Assembly (NCBI GenBank): GCA_001314655.1
Contig: LJSF01000034.1
Coordinates: 1 to 64,000 of the forward strand
Length of the DNA: 64,000 nucleotides
Reading direction: 5' to 3'
Source of the DNA: Rhodobacteraceae bacterium HLUCCA08
GTDB taxonomy: Bacteria; Pseudomonadota; Alphaproteobacteria; Rhodobacterales; Rhodobacteraceae
The position numbers and the translations under genes are program-made. Below are positions 15,480-25,365 of this stretch, one piece after another. The first letter of the stretch is position 1. Every line of letters begins with the position of its first letter. Under the pieces are notes generated by a model. The model was given only the letters and a program-made list of their open reading frames with translations. It ran no database searches and had not been told where the DNA came from.

Positions 15480-18400
15480 TGCGGCGGATCCTGGTTCTGA
15501 TCCTGGTCCTGCTGCCCCTGGGCGCCCTGGCGCAGGACACCTCCGAAGAGGACCGCGGCTTCATCCAGGGGCTGATCGAGGACGCGCTGTCCGACACCAG
15601 CCGCGAGGTCCGGCTGGAAAACTTCCAGGGCGCGCTGTCGTCGCGGGCGACGGTCGACCGGATCGTCGTGACCGATGCCGAGGGGCCCTGGCTGATCCTG
15701 ACCGACGTCGCCCTGGCCTGGAACCGGTCGCGGCTGTTGTCCGGGGCGATCGACATCGAGGAACTTTCGGCCGCGCGGATCGAAATCACCCGCCAGCCGG
15801 TGCGCGAAGCCTCTTTGCCCTCGCCCGAGGCCCAGGGGTTTTCGCTGCCCGACCTGCCCGTCTCGGTCGAGATGCGCGAGATCGAAGCGGGCGAGATCGT
15901 GCTGGGCGAATCCATCCTGGGCGAGGCTCTGACCGCGACATTCGCGGGCGACATCACCCTGATCGACCGCGTCGCGACCGCCGATCTGCGGCTGGAGCGC
16001 ACCGACGGCAAGCTGGGCCGTTTCGTGATCGAGGCCGCCTTTGACGACACGGCACGCGCCCTTGGCATTTTGCTCGAGGCCGAAGAGGGCCCGGCCGGCA
16101 TCGCCGCGCGCACGCTGGGCCTGCCCGGCCGCCCGGCCCTGCGCCTGTCCGTCGCGGGCGACGCGCCGCTGGACGATTTCACCGCCGATCTGGCGCTGGC
16201 CACCGATGGCACCGACCGGCTGACCGGCGCCGTGACCCTGACCGCCGAAGGCGCGCCCGAGGCGCCCGACCGCCGCTTTTCCGCCACGCTGTCGGGCGAT
16301 ATCCGGCCGCTGCTGGAACCCGATTACCGCCGCTTCTTCGGCCCGCGCAGCGCGCTCGACCTGGCCGGCACCGCCCATGCCGATGGCCGGCTGGATCTGT
16401 CCGACCTGACCATCGAGGCCGCCGAGATCGCCCTGACCGGATCGCTGTCGCTTGGCCCCGACGCCTGGCCCGAACGCTTCGCGCTGGCCGGCCGGGTCGG
16501 GTCCGATACCGGCGATCCGGTGCTCCTGCCCGTTGCGGGCGGGGCGACCTTCGTGCAGTCGATGCTGCTCGATATCGGCTTCGATGCCGCGGCGGGGGAC
16601 CGTTGGAGCGGCACCTTCCGGCTGAACGACTTCCGCCAGCCGGGCGTGGCGATCCGGGTGCTCGAGATGGACGGCGGCGGCCTGATCCAGGCCGGCGACA
16701 GCGCGCCGGTCGGCCGGTTCACCGCCGATCTGCGCTATGGCGCGCGCGGCCTGGCGCTGGAGGATCCGGCCCTGGCCGAGGCGATCGGCACCGGCATCGT
16801 CGGTCAGATCGACCTGGCCCGGGTCGCGGGCAATCCCCTGGTGCTGCGCCGGCTGACGATGCGCGGGCCCGGTGTCGAATTCGACGGCAGCGCCTTTCTG
16901 CGCGGCCCGGCCGACGGGCTGTGGACCCGGTTCGACCTGACCGCCCGGACCGAGGATTTCGCCCGGTTCTCGGGGTTGGCCGGGCTGGACCTGCAAGGCG
17001 CCGGAGAGGTCACCCTGTCGGGCGACGTCACCCCGCTTGAAGGCAGCGCCGAGCTGCGCGTCCGGGCCAGCACCACGGGCCTGGCGATCGGCATCGCCGC
17101 GCTCGACGGGTTGCTGGCCGAGGCCGGATCGCTGTCTTTCGACTTGTCACGCGACGACACCGGCAGCCGGCTGCGCGACCTGCGGCTGACCAACGGCGCC
17201 ATCGCCGCCGAGGGCGATGTCTTCCTCTCCTCGCGCGGGATCGAGGCCAGCCTGGCCGCCGGGTTGACCGATCTGGGCCTGCTGTCCCCGCAATTGTCCG
17301 GCCCCGGACGCATCGTCGCCGAGGCGACCCAGGACGACACCGGTGTCGTCGTCTTCGATGCCGGGCTGACCGCGCCGGGGGCCGAGGTGGCGGCCCGGGC
17401 GACGGCGACACCGACCGACGAGGCCGCCTTCGTGATCGACGGCACCGCCCGGGCGGCGATCGACGCGCTGGGCCCCTGGTCGGACCTGATCGGACAGGAG
17501 CTGACCGGGGCCGCCTCGGGCGAGGCGACCGGGCGTTTCGACACCGCCACGGGGGCCTTCGACGGTGCGGTCGACGCGCGGCTGACGAACCTGTCTCCGG
17601 GCATGCCCCAGGTCGCGCGCATCCTGGCCGGCACCGGCCGGGTCGCGCTACAGGCCCGGCGAGAGCCCGGGGGCCGGCTTCGGCTGGAGGGGATCGACGC
17701 CGATTTCCCCAACCTGAGCGCCCGCGGAGAGGTCACCTCCGACACCACGACCCGGGCACGGCTGGACCTGCGGCTGGCCGATATCGGGCTGATCGCGCCG
17801 GATTTCAGCGGGCCGGTCACGGCCTCGGTCGATGCCGAACAGGATACCGGCGGTTGGCGCCTGGAGGCCAGTGCCCGGGGGCCGGTCGGCACCGCGGCGC
17901 AGGCGCGCGGCCGGATCGGCACCGGCGGGCGGCTTGACCTGGCGCTGAGCGGCTCGGCTCCGTTGGCCCTGCTCAACGGCTTCATCGCGCCGCAGCAGCT
18001 GTCCGGGCTGGCCCGGTTCGACCTGGCCCTGAACGGGCCGGCGGCGCTGCAATCGCTGTCCGGCACCGTGACGATTTCCGAGGCCCGGCTCAGCGCGCCG
18101 CAATTGCGCCAGGCGCTGCAGGACGTCAACGGAACCCTGTCACTGGCCGGCGGACGCGCCACGCTGGCGCTGGCCGGTTCCGGTGCCGATGGCGGCCGGA
18201 TCGACGTCGCCGGCCCGGTCATCCTGTCGCCGCCCTTCACCGCCGACCTGGCGGTCGGTCTGGCCGGCCTGCCGTTCCGCGACCCAAGCCTGTACGAAAC
18301 CACGATCGACGGCCAGATCTCCGTCCGCGGCCCGATCGCGACCGGTGCCGCGATCGGCGGCAGGCTGAACCTGGGACCGGTCGAGATGCGGGTGCCCTCG

Positions 18401-19234
18401 TCGACGATCGGCGCTCTGGGCGATCTGCCGGGCGTGACCCATGTCGCCCCGCCACCGGCCGTGCGGCTGACGCTGGACCGGGCCGGGCTGGATGGCGACG
18501 GCGCGCCGGAGGATGCGGGCGGGGGCGGCGCCGGCGCGGCCTGGCCGCTGGATATCACGGTCTCGGCCCCGTCGCGCATCTTCGTGCGTGGTCGTGGCCT
18601 CGATGCCGAACTGGGCGGGTCGCTGCAGCTGACCGGCAGCACGGCCCGGATCGTGCCGATCGGCCGGTTCGACCTGATCCGCGGCCGGCTCGACATCCTG
18701 GGCCAGCGGTTCGTGCTGAACGAGGGATATGCCCAGCTTCAGGGCGATTTCACGCCGTTCCTGTTCCTGCAGGCCCGGACCGAGGCCGAAAACGGCACCG
18801 AGGTCCGGATCATCGTCGAAGGTCGCGTGACCGAACCGGAAATCCGCTTCGAAAGCTCTCCGGAATTGCCCCAGGACGAGGTCCTGTCGCAATTGGTCTT
18901 CGGCCGCGACCTGAGCAGCATCAGCCCGTTCCAGGCGGTGCAGCTGGCCTCGGCGATCGGCACCCTGAGCGGGCGCGGCGGCGGCGTGCTGGACGACCTG
19001 CGCCGCGGCCTGGACGTGGACGATTTCGATGTCACCAGCGATGATGACGGCACTGTCGCCGTGCGTGCCGGCAAGTATATCAGCGAAAACGTCTATACCG
19101 ATGTGACGATCGGCGGCGACGGCCGGTCCGAAATCAACCTCAACCTCGATGTCACCAATGATCTGAGCGCGCGCGGCAGCGTCGCCACCGACGGCGAAAC
19201 CTCGGTCGGGATCTTCTACGAACGCGATTACTGA
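15479..19234 (+). CDS. tamB: Translocation and assembly module protein TamB (DUF490)
   Basis: 1251-aa AsmA-like protein that bridges the periplasm from an N-terminal inner-membrane anchor (residues 3-16, very hydrophobic) to the outer-membrane partner TamA. The long middle is repetitive beta-rich sequence with many DL/GL alternations, forming the lipid-conducting taco fold. The C-terminal DUF490 domain is recognisable from about 900, including DFTPFLFLQARTEA, EDEVLSQLVFGRDLSS-like sequence and the closing SVGIFYERDY with a terminal aromatic. It starts immediately at the tamA stop and ends only 17 bp before the convergent oligopeptide ATPase gene. Confidence 0.93.
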   Translation: MRRILVLILVLLPLGALAQDTSEEDRGFIQGLIEDALSDTSREVRLENFQGALSSRATVDRIVVTDAEGPWLILTDVALAWNRSRLLSGAIDIEELSAARIEITRQPVREASLPSPEAQGFSLPDLPVSVEMREIEAGEIVLGESILGEALTATFAGDITLIDRVATADLRLERTDGKLGRFVIEAAFDDTARALGILLEAEEGPAGIAARTLGLPGRPALRLSVAGDAPLDDFTADLALATDGTDRLTGAVTLTAEGAPEAPDRRFSATLSGDIRPLLEPDYRRFFGPRSALDLAGTAHADGRLDLSDLTIEAAEIALTGSLSLGPDAWPERFALAGRVGSDTGDPVLLPVAGGATFVQSMLLDIGFDAAAGDRWSGTFRLNDFRQPGVAIRVLEMDGGGLIQAGDSAPVGRFTADLRYGARGLALEDPALAEAIGTGIVGQIDLARVAGNPLVLRRLTMRGPGVEFDGSAFLRGPADGLWTRFDLTARTEDFARFSGLAGLDLQGAGEVTLSGDVTPLEGSAELRVRASTTGLAIGIAALDGLLAEAGSLSFDLSRDDTGSRLRDLRLTNGAIAAEGDVFLSSRGIEASLAAGLTDLGLLSPQLSGPGRIVAEATQDDTGVVVFDAGLTAPGAEVAARATATPTDEAAFVIDGTARAAIDALGPWSDLIGQELTGAASGEATGRFDTATGAFDGAVDARLTNLSPGMPQVARILAGTGRVALQARREPGGRLRLEGIDADFPNLSARGEVTSDTTTRARLDLRLADIGLIAPDFSGPVTASVDAEQDTGGWRLEASARGPVGTAAQARGRIGTGGRLDLALSGSAPLALLNGFIAPQQLSGLARFDLALNGPAALQSLSGTVTISEARLSAPQLRQALQDVNGTLSLAGGRATLALAGSGADGGRIDVAGPVILSPPFTADLAVGLAGLPFRDPSLYETTIDGQISVRGPIATGAAIGGRLNLGPVEMRVPSSTIGALGDLPGVTHVAPPPAVRLTLDRAGLDGDGAPEDAGGGGAGAAWPLDITVSAPSRIFVRGRGLDAELGGSLQLTGSTARIVPIGRFDLIRGRLDILGQRFVLNEGYAQLQGDFTPFLFLQARTEAENGTEVRIIVEGRVTEPEIRFESSPELPQDEVLSQLVFGRDLSSISPFQAVQLASAIGTLSGRGGGVLDDLRRGLDVDDFDVTSDDDGTVAVRAGKYISENVYTDVTIGGDGRSEINLNLDVTNDLSARGSVATDGETSVGIFYERDY

Positions 19235-19251
19235 GGCGCGGCCCGGGGCGG

Positions 19252-20259
19252 TCAGGCCTGTTGCAGCACCTTCTGCGCCTCGTGATAGGGGCAGGCGACA
19301 CGGTGTCTGTCCGCGACCACCTCCATCGGCGGAACGGCCCGGGCGCAATCGGGCCGGGCCTTGGGGCAGCGCGTGCGGAACACGCAGCCCGAGGGCGGCG
19401 CCAGCGGCGAGGGCAGTTCGCCCTCCATCAGCGGCCGGTCGCGGGCCCGTTCCAGCCGCGGATCGGGGATCGGGACCGAGGCGATCAAGCCTTGCGTATA
19501 GGGATGATGCGGCGTGCGGGTGATGGCCTCGGCCGGGCCGACCTCCATCGGGCGGCCCAGATACATCACCACGATCCGGTCGCTGATATGCTTCACCACG
19601 CTCAGGTCATGGGCGATGAAGATCATCGACAGGCCGAAATCGCTTTGCAATTCGCGCAGCAGGTTGACCACCTGGGCCTGCACGCTGACATCCAGCGCCG
19701 AGACGGGCTCGTCGCAGATCAGCAGTTTCGGCCGCAGGATCAGCGCCCGGGCGATGCCGATCCGCTGGCACTGGCCGCCGGAAAACTCGTGCGGGTAGCG
19801 GTTGATCAGGTTCGGCAGCAGCCCGACCCGGTCCATGATCTCGCGGACGCGGGCCTTGACCTCGGCGCGGGGCGTGGCCGGGTCATGGGTGATCAGCGGC
19901 TCGGCGATGATATCGCCCACGGTCATCCGCGGGTTCAGCGCGGCCAGCGGATCCTGGAACACCATCTGCACGTTGCGGCGATGGCGGCGGCGGTCCTGCG
20001 GCGACATGGCGGCCAGGTCGCTGCCTTCGAAACGGATCTCGCCCGAGGTCACCGGCACGGTGCCGACCACCGCCCGGGCCAGGGTCGACTTGCCCGAGCC
20101 GCTTTCGCCGACCAGCCCGAGGATTTCACCCGGGGCGACATCGACCGACAGCCCGCTGACCGCGTGCAGCCGCAGCGACGGGGTCCAGGGCCAGGCCCCG
20201 CGCGGGCGGATGTCGAAGATCACCGACAGGTCGCGGATCGACAGGATCGGCTCGGTCAT
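19252..20259 (-). CDS. Oligopeptide/dipeptide ABC transporter ATP-binding protein (OppF/DppF type)
   Basis: 335-aa cytosolic ATPase of a peptide/nickel-type importer. Walker A is GESGSGKST (near residue 55), the signature is FSGGQCQRIGIARAL, and Walker B is LLICDEPVSALDVSVQ. The C-terminal oligopeptide-transporter extension carries cysteines (CVFRTRCPKARPDC) that in this family bind an iron-sulfur cluster. It is the last gene of a five-gene operon, with ATGA overlap to the preceding ATPase gene. Substrate is probably a peptide; opines, nickel chelates or heme cannot be excluded. Confidence 0.92.
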   Translation of the reverse strand: MTEPILSIRDLSVIFDIRPRGAWPWTPSLRLHAVSGLSVDVAPGEILGLVGESGSGKSTLARAVVGTVPVTSGEIRFEGSDLAAMSPQDRRRHRRNVQMVFQDPLAALNPRMTVGDIIAEPLITHDPATPRAEVKARVREIMDRVGLLPNLINRYPHEFSGGQCQRIGIARALILRPKLLICDEPVSALDVSVQAQVVNLLRELQSDFGLSMIFIAHDLSVVKHISDRIVVMYLGRPMEVGPAEAITRTPHHPYTQGLIASVPIPDPRLERARDRPLMEGELPSPLAPPSGCVFRTRCPKARPDCARAVPPMEVVADRHRVACPYHEAQKVLQQA

Positions 20260-21227
20260 CGGGTGATCTCCTCGGCGGCGACATGGCAGGCGCGGCGGCG
20301 ATCCGCGGCGAAGGGGACCAGCGGCGGTTTCAGGCCCGGGCATTCGTCGCGCACCCAGTCGCAGCGCGGGCTGAACGGGCAACCGGCCGGCAGGTGGCTC
20401 ATGTCGGGGGGTTCGCCGGCGATGGTCAGCAGGTCCGCATCGTCCCGGTCCAGCCGCGGCACCGCCTTCAGCAACCCCGACGTATAGGGATGCGACGGGT
20501 CGTCGAAGATCGCCTGGGTCGGCCCCTCTTCCATGATCTGGCCGCCATAAAGCACAAGGGTCCGGTCACAGAACCCGGCGACGATGCCCAGGTCATGGGT
20601 GATCAGGATCACGGCGGTGCCGAATTCCTCGCGGATATCGGCCAGAAGCTGCATGATCTGGGCCTGCACGGTCACGTCCAGCGCCGTCGTCGGCTCGTCC
20701 GCGATCAGCAGCCGCGGCCGGCACAGCAGCGCCATGGCGATCATGATCCGCTGGCGCATCCCGCCCGAGAATTCATGCGGATACATGCCGATCCGGGCCT
20801 TGGCGTCGGGAATGCGCACCGCGTCCAGCATCTGCGCCGCCTCGGCCACCGCGTCGCGCTTGGACAGGCCCCGGTGCAGTTGCAGCACCTCGGCCATCTG
20901 GTCGGAGACCCGCATGTAGGGGTTGAGCGAGGTCATCGGGTCCTGAAAGATCATCGCGATCTGGTTGGCCCGCACCCTGTTGAGCTGCCGGGGCGACAGG
21001 GTCAGCAGGTCGGTTCCGTCGAACAGGGCCTGCCCCGCCGCGCCGCCGTTGCGCGCCAGCAGACCCATGATCGCGAAGGCGGTCTGCGACTTGCCCGAGC
21101 CGCTTTCGCCGACGATCGCCAGGGTTTCGTGGGTATCGACGGCAAAGCTCAGCCCGTTGACCGCGTTCACCGGCCCGTCGTTGGTCTGGAAGGTGACCGT
21201 AAGGTCCCGCACATCGAGCAATGCCAT
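20256..21227 (-). CDS. Oligopeptide/dipeptide ABC transporter ATP-binding protein (OppD/DppD type)
   Basis: 323-aa partner ATPase. Walker A is GESGSGKSQT (near residue 40), the signature is FSGGMRQRIMIAMAL, Walker B is LLIADEPTTALDVTVQ, and the C-terminal extension contains CPFSPRCDWVRDEC with the conserved cysteines. It forms a heterodimer with the OppF-type subunit whose start overlaps its stop (ATGA). It follows the OppC-type permease by 3 bp, so all four membrane/ATPase genes are probably one transcript from the binding-protein promoter. Confidence 0.93.
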   Translation of the reverse strand: MALLDVRDLTVTFQTNDGPVNAVNGLSFAVDTHETLAIVGESGSGKSQTAFAIMGLLARNGGAAGQALFDGTDLLTLSPRQLNRVRANQIAMIFQDPMTSLNPYMRVSDQMAEVLQLHRGLSKRDAVAEAAQMLDAVRIPDAKARIGMYPHEFSGGMRQRIMIAMALLCRPRLLIADEPTTALDVTVQAQIMQLLADIREEFGTAVILITHDLGIVAGFCDRTLVLYGGQIMEEGPTQAIFDDPSHPYTSGLLKAVPRLDRDDADLLTIAGEPPDMSHLPAGCPFSPRCDWVRDECPGLKPPLVPFAADRRRACHVAAEEITR

Positions 21228-21230
21228 GGT

Positions 21231-22331
21231 CTAGCGGTCCTTCGGATCGAGGGCGTCGCGCAACCCGTCGCCGACGAAGAAGAACGCGAACAGGGTGATG
21301 ACGAAGAAGAACAACGGAAAGAACAGCATCCACAGCGTGCCGTTGTTCATCTGCTCGGCCCCGCCGTTGATCAGAGCGCCCAGAGACGTTGCCGGTTCCT
21401 GGATGCCGAGCCCCAGATACGAGATGAAGCTTTCGAAGATGATCATCTGCGGCACCAGCAACGTGGCATAGACGATCACGATCCCGGCCAGGTTGGGCAC
21501 CACATGGCGCAGGATGATGGTGAAGGACCGCACGCCCGTGGCCACCGCGGCCTCGACGAATTCCTTGTTCTTGATGGTCAGGGTCTGGCCCCGCGCGATC
21601 CGTGCCATGTCGAGCCAGGAAATCATCCCGATCCCGATGAACAGCATCAGCATCGAGCGTCCGAAGATCACCAGCATCAGGATCAGCACGAACATGAACG
21701 GGATCGACATCAGCACGTCCACGGTGCGCATCATGATGCTGTCCGTGCGCCCGCCGATATAGCCGGCCGTTGCGCCATAGAGCGTGCCGACCACCACCGC
21801 CACCAGCGCGCCCACGACCCCGACCAGCAGCGAGATCCGGGTGCCCATCACGGTGCGCGCGAACAGGTCGCGGCCATCGGCATCGACACCGAAATAATGG
21901 CCGGAATCGTTGACCAGAACCCCGCCCATGATCCACAGGATCACCCCGGCCACGACCGCGCCGACCGCCAGGGCCGTCCGGAACGGTGCGACCATGCGCG
22001 GGGCCGCCTTTGCCAGTTCCAGGCCCCACCAGCGGGCGATCACCACGAAGGCCAGCACCGCCAGCGCGATGGCCGGGGCGTTGATCGACGGCACCCCGCG
22101 AAAGGCATTCGCGCCCATCAGGGTGAAATCGATGTGATCGGGTTCGAACCGGGCAAGGGCCTGCCCGAAGCTCGCGAACAGGGCCACCAGCACCAGCACG
22201 ACCAATCCGGCCACCGCCGCCTTGTTGCGCAGGAACCGGGTCCGCGCATCGGCCCAAAGCGACCGGCCCCTGATCCGGCCCGTCGCCCCCGCCTGTTCGA
22301 GCATCCGGGCATCCGCCTGTCTCAAACGCAT
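21231..22331 (-). CDS. Oligopeptide/dipeptide ABC transporter permease (OppC type) with extra membrane hairpin
   Basis: 366-aa inner-membrane permease. The OppC N-terminal anchor helix (residues 37-58) and the BPD_transp_1 core from about 145 (HYFGVDADGRDLFAR, then GTRISLLVGVVGAL) are typical, as is the EAA loop (EFVEAAVATGVRSFTIILRH). Between them, residues about 72-143 form an insertion with two predicted transmembrane helices (near 85-99 and 119-140) where most OppC proteins have only a short periplasmic linker. This makes it about 60-70 residues longer than usual. It sits 11 bp after the OppB-type gene. Confidence 0.9.
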   Translation of the reverse strand: MRLRQADARMLEQAGATGRIRGRSLWADARTRFLRNKAAVAGLVVLVLVALFASFGQALARFEPDHIDFTLMGANAFRGVPSINAPAIALAVLAFVVIARWWGLELAKAAPRMVAPFRTALAVGAVVAGVILWIMGGVLVNDSGHYFGVDADGRDLFARTVMGTRISLLVGVVGALVAVVVGTLYGATAGYIGGRTDSIMMRTVDVLMSIPFMFVLILMLVIFGRSMLMLFIGIGMISWLDMARIARGQTLTIKNKEFVEAAVATGVRSFTIILRHVVPNLAGIVIVYATLLVPQMIIFESFISYLGLGIQEPATSLGALINGGAEQMNNGTLWMLFFPLFFFVITLFAFFFVGDGLRDALDPKDR

Positions 22332-22342
22332 GGCCGTCCCCC

Positions 22343-23266
22343 CTAATAGCGGATCTTGGGGTCGATCCAGGCATAGAGGATATCGACCAGCAGGTTGAAG
22401 GAAATGGTCAGCGCGCCGACCAGGATGGTGATCCCCATGATCACCGCATAGTCACGGTTGAAGGCGGAATTGACGAAATAGGACCCGATCCCCCCGGTCG
22501 AAAAGATCACGTCGACGATCACCGACCCGGTGATCATGCCCACCATGGCCGGCCCCAGATACGAGATCACCGGCAGCAGCGCCGGCTTCATCGCGTGCCG
22601 CCAGATCACCCTGGACATCGGCAGCCCCTTGGCCCGGGCGGTGCGGATGAAGTTGGAATTCAGCGTTTCCAGCATCGACGACCGCATGATCCGCGCGATC
22701 GACGCCATGTAGGAGGTCGACAGCGCGATCACCGGCATGATCACATGGGTCCATTGCCCGCCGTTCCAGCCGCCGCCCGGCAGCCAGCCCAACATCAGCG
22801 TGAACACCAGGATCAGCACCGGCGCCATGACGAAATTCGGCAGGGCTTGCGCGCCGATCGTGACGCCGACGGCCAGGTAGTCGAGCCAGGAATTCTGCCG
22901 CAGCGCCGCCGCGGTGCCCAGGCTGACGCCGACGACCACCGCGACCAGCGCCGACCATATCCCGTAGGTCAGCGTCACCGGAAAGCCCTGGGCGATGATG
23001 TCGTTGACGCTGCGGTCGCGATACTGGAACGACGGGCCGAAATCGAAATGGATGACCACGCCCCAGACATAATCGACGATCTGGCGCCAATAGGGCTGAT
23101 CCAGGCCGTAGCGGGCCTCGATATTGGCCAGCACCTGGGCCGGCAGCGGTCTTTCGCTGTCGAAAGGTCCGCCGGGGGCGGCGAACATCACGACAAAGGA
23201 AAACACGATCAGGATCAGCAGCGTCGGTATGGCGACGGCGATGCGCCGCGCGACAAAGGACAGCAT
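22343..23266 (-). CDS. Oligopeptide/dipeptide ABC transporter permease (OppB type)
   Basis: 307-aa inner-membrane permease with six helices. Family features are the N-terminal helix with ILIVFSFVVMF and the following PGGPFDSERPL, ARYGLDQPYWRQIVDYVWG, and the EAA loop (NFIRTARAKGLPMSRVIWRH). It pairs with the OppC-type permease to form the channel. Length is normal. The gap to the upstream binding-protein gene is 91 bp and contains a hairpin, consistent with lower expression of the membrane parts. Confidence 0.94.
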   Translation of the reverse strand: MLSFVARRIAVAIPTLLILIVFSFVVMFAAPGGPFDSERPLPAQVLANIEARYGLDQPYWRQIVDYVWGVVIHFDFGPSFQYRDRSVNDIIAQGFPVTLTYGIWSALVAVVVGVSLGTAAALRQNSWLDYLAVGVTIGAQALPNFVMAPVLILVFTLMLGWLPGGGWNGGQWTHVIMPVIALSTSYMASIARIMRSSMLETLNSNFIRTARAKGLPMSRVIWRHAMKPALLPVISYLGPAMVGMITGSVIVDVIFSTGGIGSYFVNSAFNRDYAVIMGITILVGALTISFNLLVDILYAWIDPKIRY

Positions 23267-23312
23267 CGGGGAACCTCCGGGCCGGGGACAGAAACGGAAT
23301 GCGTCGGCGCGC

Positions 23313-23333
23313 CCGCCGGATCGGCTCCGGCGG
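23313..23333 (-). promoter_or_regulatory. Hairpin between binding-protein and permease genes
   Basis: Arms CCGCCGG and CCGGCGG flank a 7-nt loop in the oppA-oppB type gap. Such hairpins in ABC operons usually stabilise or partly terminate the upstream message so the binding protein is made in excess. Confidence 0.4.
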
Positions 23334-23357
23334 AAGCGCCTGCCTGTTCAGGCCCGG

Positions 23358-24995
23358 TTATTCACCGGCGCTGATGTAGAGGTCCTTGGAATACCAGTTC
23401 TGGAGGAAGTTCTCGGTCGGGAAATTCTCCAGGTCCTCGCTCATCATCCGGACCGAGGCGTAGTGGTAGATCGGGATGATCGCGGCGTTTTCCGACGCGA
23501 TCTGTTCGACCTGCTGATACAGCGGCATCGGATCCTCGGCGGTCTTGGCTTCGGCCATCAGCGCATCCAGGTCCGCGTTGACGAACTTGCCGTCATTGTA
23601 GCCGGAATCGCTCACGAACAGGTCCAGATAGGTGCTGGGTTCGTTGTAATCGGCGCACCAGGCGGCGCGGGCGACCTCGAAATTCTGGTTGCCGCGGGTG
23701 TCCAGATAGGTGGACCATTCCTGGTTGGCCAGCGTCGCCTCGACGCCCAGGGTCTGTTTCCACATCTGGCTGATCGCCGTCGCGATGGACCGGTTCGCAT
23801 CCGAGGTGTTGTAGAGGATCTCGAACGTCAGCGGCTCGCCGCCGATGCCGTAGCCGGCCTCGGTGATCAGTTCCCGGGCGCGTTCGTTGCGCTCGTCCTG
23901 GGTCATGTTGGCGATGTCCATCTCGGGCTGTTCCCAGCCCGCCACGGCCCAGTGGGTAAAGGTGTAGGCGGGTTTCTGACCGCCGGCGAGGATGTTGTTC
24001 ACGATCACGTCGCGATCGACCGCCATGGACAATGCCTGGCGCACCCGCACGTCGTTCAGCGCCTCGGGGCCGCTGTCGGAATGGTTGAACAGGTAGTAGT
24101 AGGAACAGGAACTGGGAAAGCTGATCGCCTGGTCGGGATATTCCTGCGACAGGCGCGGAAACTGGCCGGTGGGCACTTCGGTCATGTCGAGCTCGCCGGC
24201 GAGGTAGCGGGTCAGGGCGACGTTCTCGTCGTTGATGATCAGCGCGGTCACCTTGTCGATGATCGTGTTGTCGTTGTCCCAATACATCTCGTTGCGTTCC
24301 CGCACGAGCCGTTCCTGCGGAACGTAATCGGTCAGCACATAGGCGCCGTTCGACACCATGTTGCCGGGCCGGGTCCAGTCGTCGCCATGCGCCTCGATCG
24401 TCGCCTGGTGCAGCGGGAAGGTGGTCGGGAAGGTGGTCATCTGCGGGAAATAGGGCCGCGGCGCGTCGATCGTGACCTCGAGCGTCAGGTCGTCGATGGC
24501 GCGCACGCCCAACTGGTCGGGGGCCATTTCGCCCGCGGTGACGGCGCCGGCATTCTCAAGCCCCATCACCTCCAGATACCAGGAATATTCCGACGCCGTG
24601 GCCGGATCGGCCGCCCGGCGCCAGGAATAGACGAAATCGCCGGCGGTGACCGGGTCACCATTCGACCATTTCGCGTTGTCGCGCAGGGTGAAGGTATAGG
24701 TCAGCCCGTCGTCCGAGACCTCCCAGCTGGTCGCCACACCCGGGATCGGCTCACCGGCGGCGTCCTCGTTCAGCAGGCCTTCGAACAGGTCGCGGCCCAC
24801 CTCGGAACCGGACACGTCCTGGATCAGGCTGGGGTCGATCGAGGGAAAATCATCGAGCACGCGATAGGTGAATTCCTGGACCTCGGCCAGCGGCTCGCCG
24901 GTTTCGGGATGGGTCATCTGGGCCCAGGCGGTGCCGCCGAGGCCGACAAGTGCCGCGGCCGTCGAGGCCAGCAGGGTCCGTCGCAGGATGTTCAT
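23358..24995 (-). CDS. Peptide ABC transporter substrate-binding protein (SBP_bac_5)
   Basis: 545-aa periplasmic cluster-C binding protein. A Sec signal peptide (1-25, ending TAWAQ) is followed by the OppA-like core: YRVLDDFPSIDPSLIQD, the ATSWEVSDDGLTYTFTLRDN block and NDVRVRQALSMAVDR. Length and order fit OppA/MppA-type proteins that bind short peptides, including murein peptides. It is the first gene of the operon, giving a complete importer with the four genes downstream. The 153 bp upstream hold no obvious operator. Confidence 0.93.
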   Translation of the reverse strand: MNILRRTLLASTAAALVGLGGTAWAQMTHPETGEPLAEVQEFTYRVLDDFPSIDPSLIQDVSGSEVGRDLFEGLLNEDAAGEPIPGVATSWEVSDDGLTYTFTLRDNAKWSNGDPVTAGDFVYSWRRAADPATASEYSWYLEVMGLENAGAVTAGEMAPDQLGVRAIDDLTLEVTIDAPRPYFPQMTTFPTTFPLHQATIEAHGDDWTRPGNMVSNGAYVLTDYVPQERLVRERNEMYWDNDNTIIDKVTALIINDENVALTRYLAGELDMTEVPTGQFPRLSQEYPDQAISFPSSCSYYYLFNHSDSGPEALNDVRVRQALSMAVDRDVIVNNILAGGQKPAYTFTHWAVAGWEQPEMDIANMTQDERNERARELITEAGYGIGGEPLTFEILYNTSDANRSIATAISQMWKQTLGVEATLANQEWSTYLDTRGNQNFEVARAAWCADYNEPSTYLDLFVSDSGYNDGKFVNADLDALMAEAKTAEDPMPLYQQVEQIASENAAIIPIYHYASVRMMSEDLENFPTENFLQNWYSKDLYISAGE

Positions 24996-25148
24996 GAAAT
25001 ACTCCCTTCTGAAGGCCTGTTTCCCGGGGCGTCGCCCGGCACAGGACGTTTCGATTCAGTGACATGCGCTGGGCATGAATGGTCCGAGTGTTCAGAGAGT
25101 CGTTACAAAAGGCAAGGGGGTCGCGGCGTCATGCCCCGGCCCGCGGGG

Positions 25149-25361
25149 TCACCCGCGCGCATGTGCCGGGTTTCGCGCCGCTTCGGCCAGCGCCCGGGAC
25201 AGCACCGCCCGATCCCCGACATGATTGGCCAGCAGCAGGATCAGCCTGGCGCTGAAGGCGCGGATCGCGGCGTCATCGCCCTGGGCCTCGAAGCTCCGGA
25301 TCAGTTCCGCATAGAAGCCGTCGGGATCGGGCAGGTTCGGATCGGTGATCAGGTCGGCCAT
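25149..25361 (-). CDS. DUF2783 family small protein
   Basis: 70-aa protein matching the DUF2783 pattern (DPDGFYAELIRSFEAQ, then LILLLANHVGDRAVL). It is all-helical and has no signal or membrane segment. The family is nearly always encoded next to an FAD-dependent aromatic hydroxylase, as here, where it starts 4 bp after the hydroxylase stop. This suggests it is a small accessory subunit or stabiliser of that enzyme. The ATG at 25361 was chosen because the domain starts there; an upstream in-frame ATG would overlap the hydroxylase gene. Confidence 0.8.
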   Translation of the reverse strand: MADLITDPNLPDPDGFYAELIRSFEAQGDDAAIRAFSARLILLLANHVGDRAVLSRALAEAARNPAHARG

Positions 25362-25365
25362 GGCC

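Noticed and set aside
16804-18696. 630-aa minus-strand frame opposite tamB
   Set aside because: Ser/Pro/Arg-rich shadow of the tamB codon pattern.
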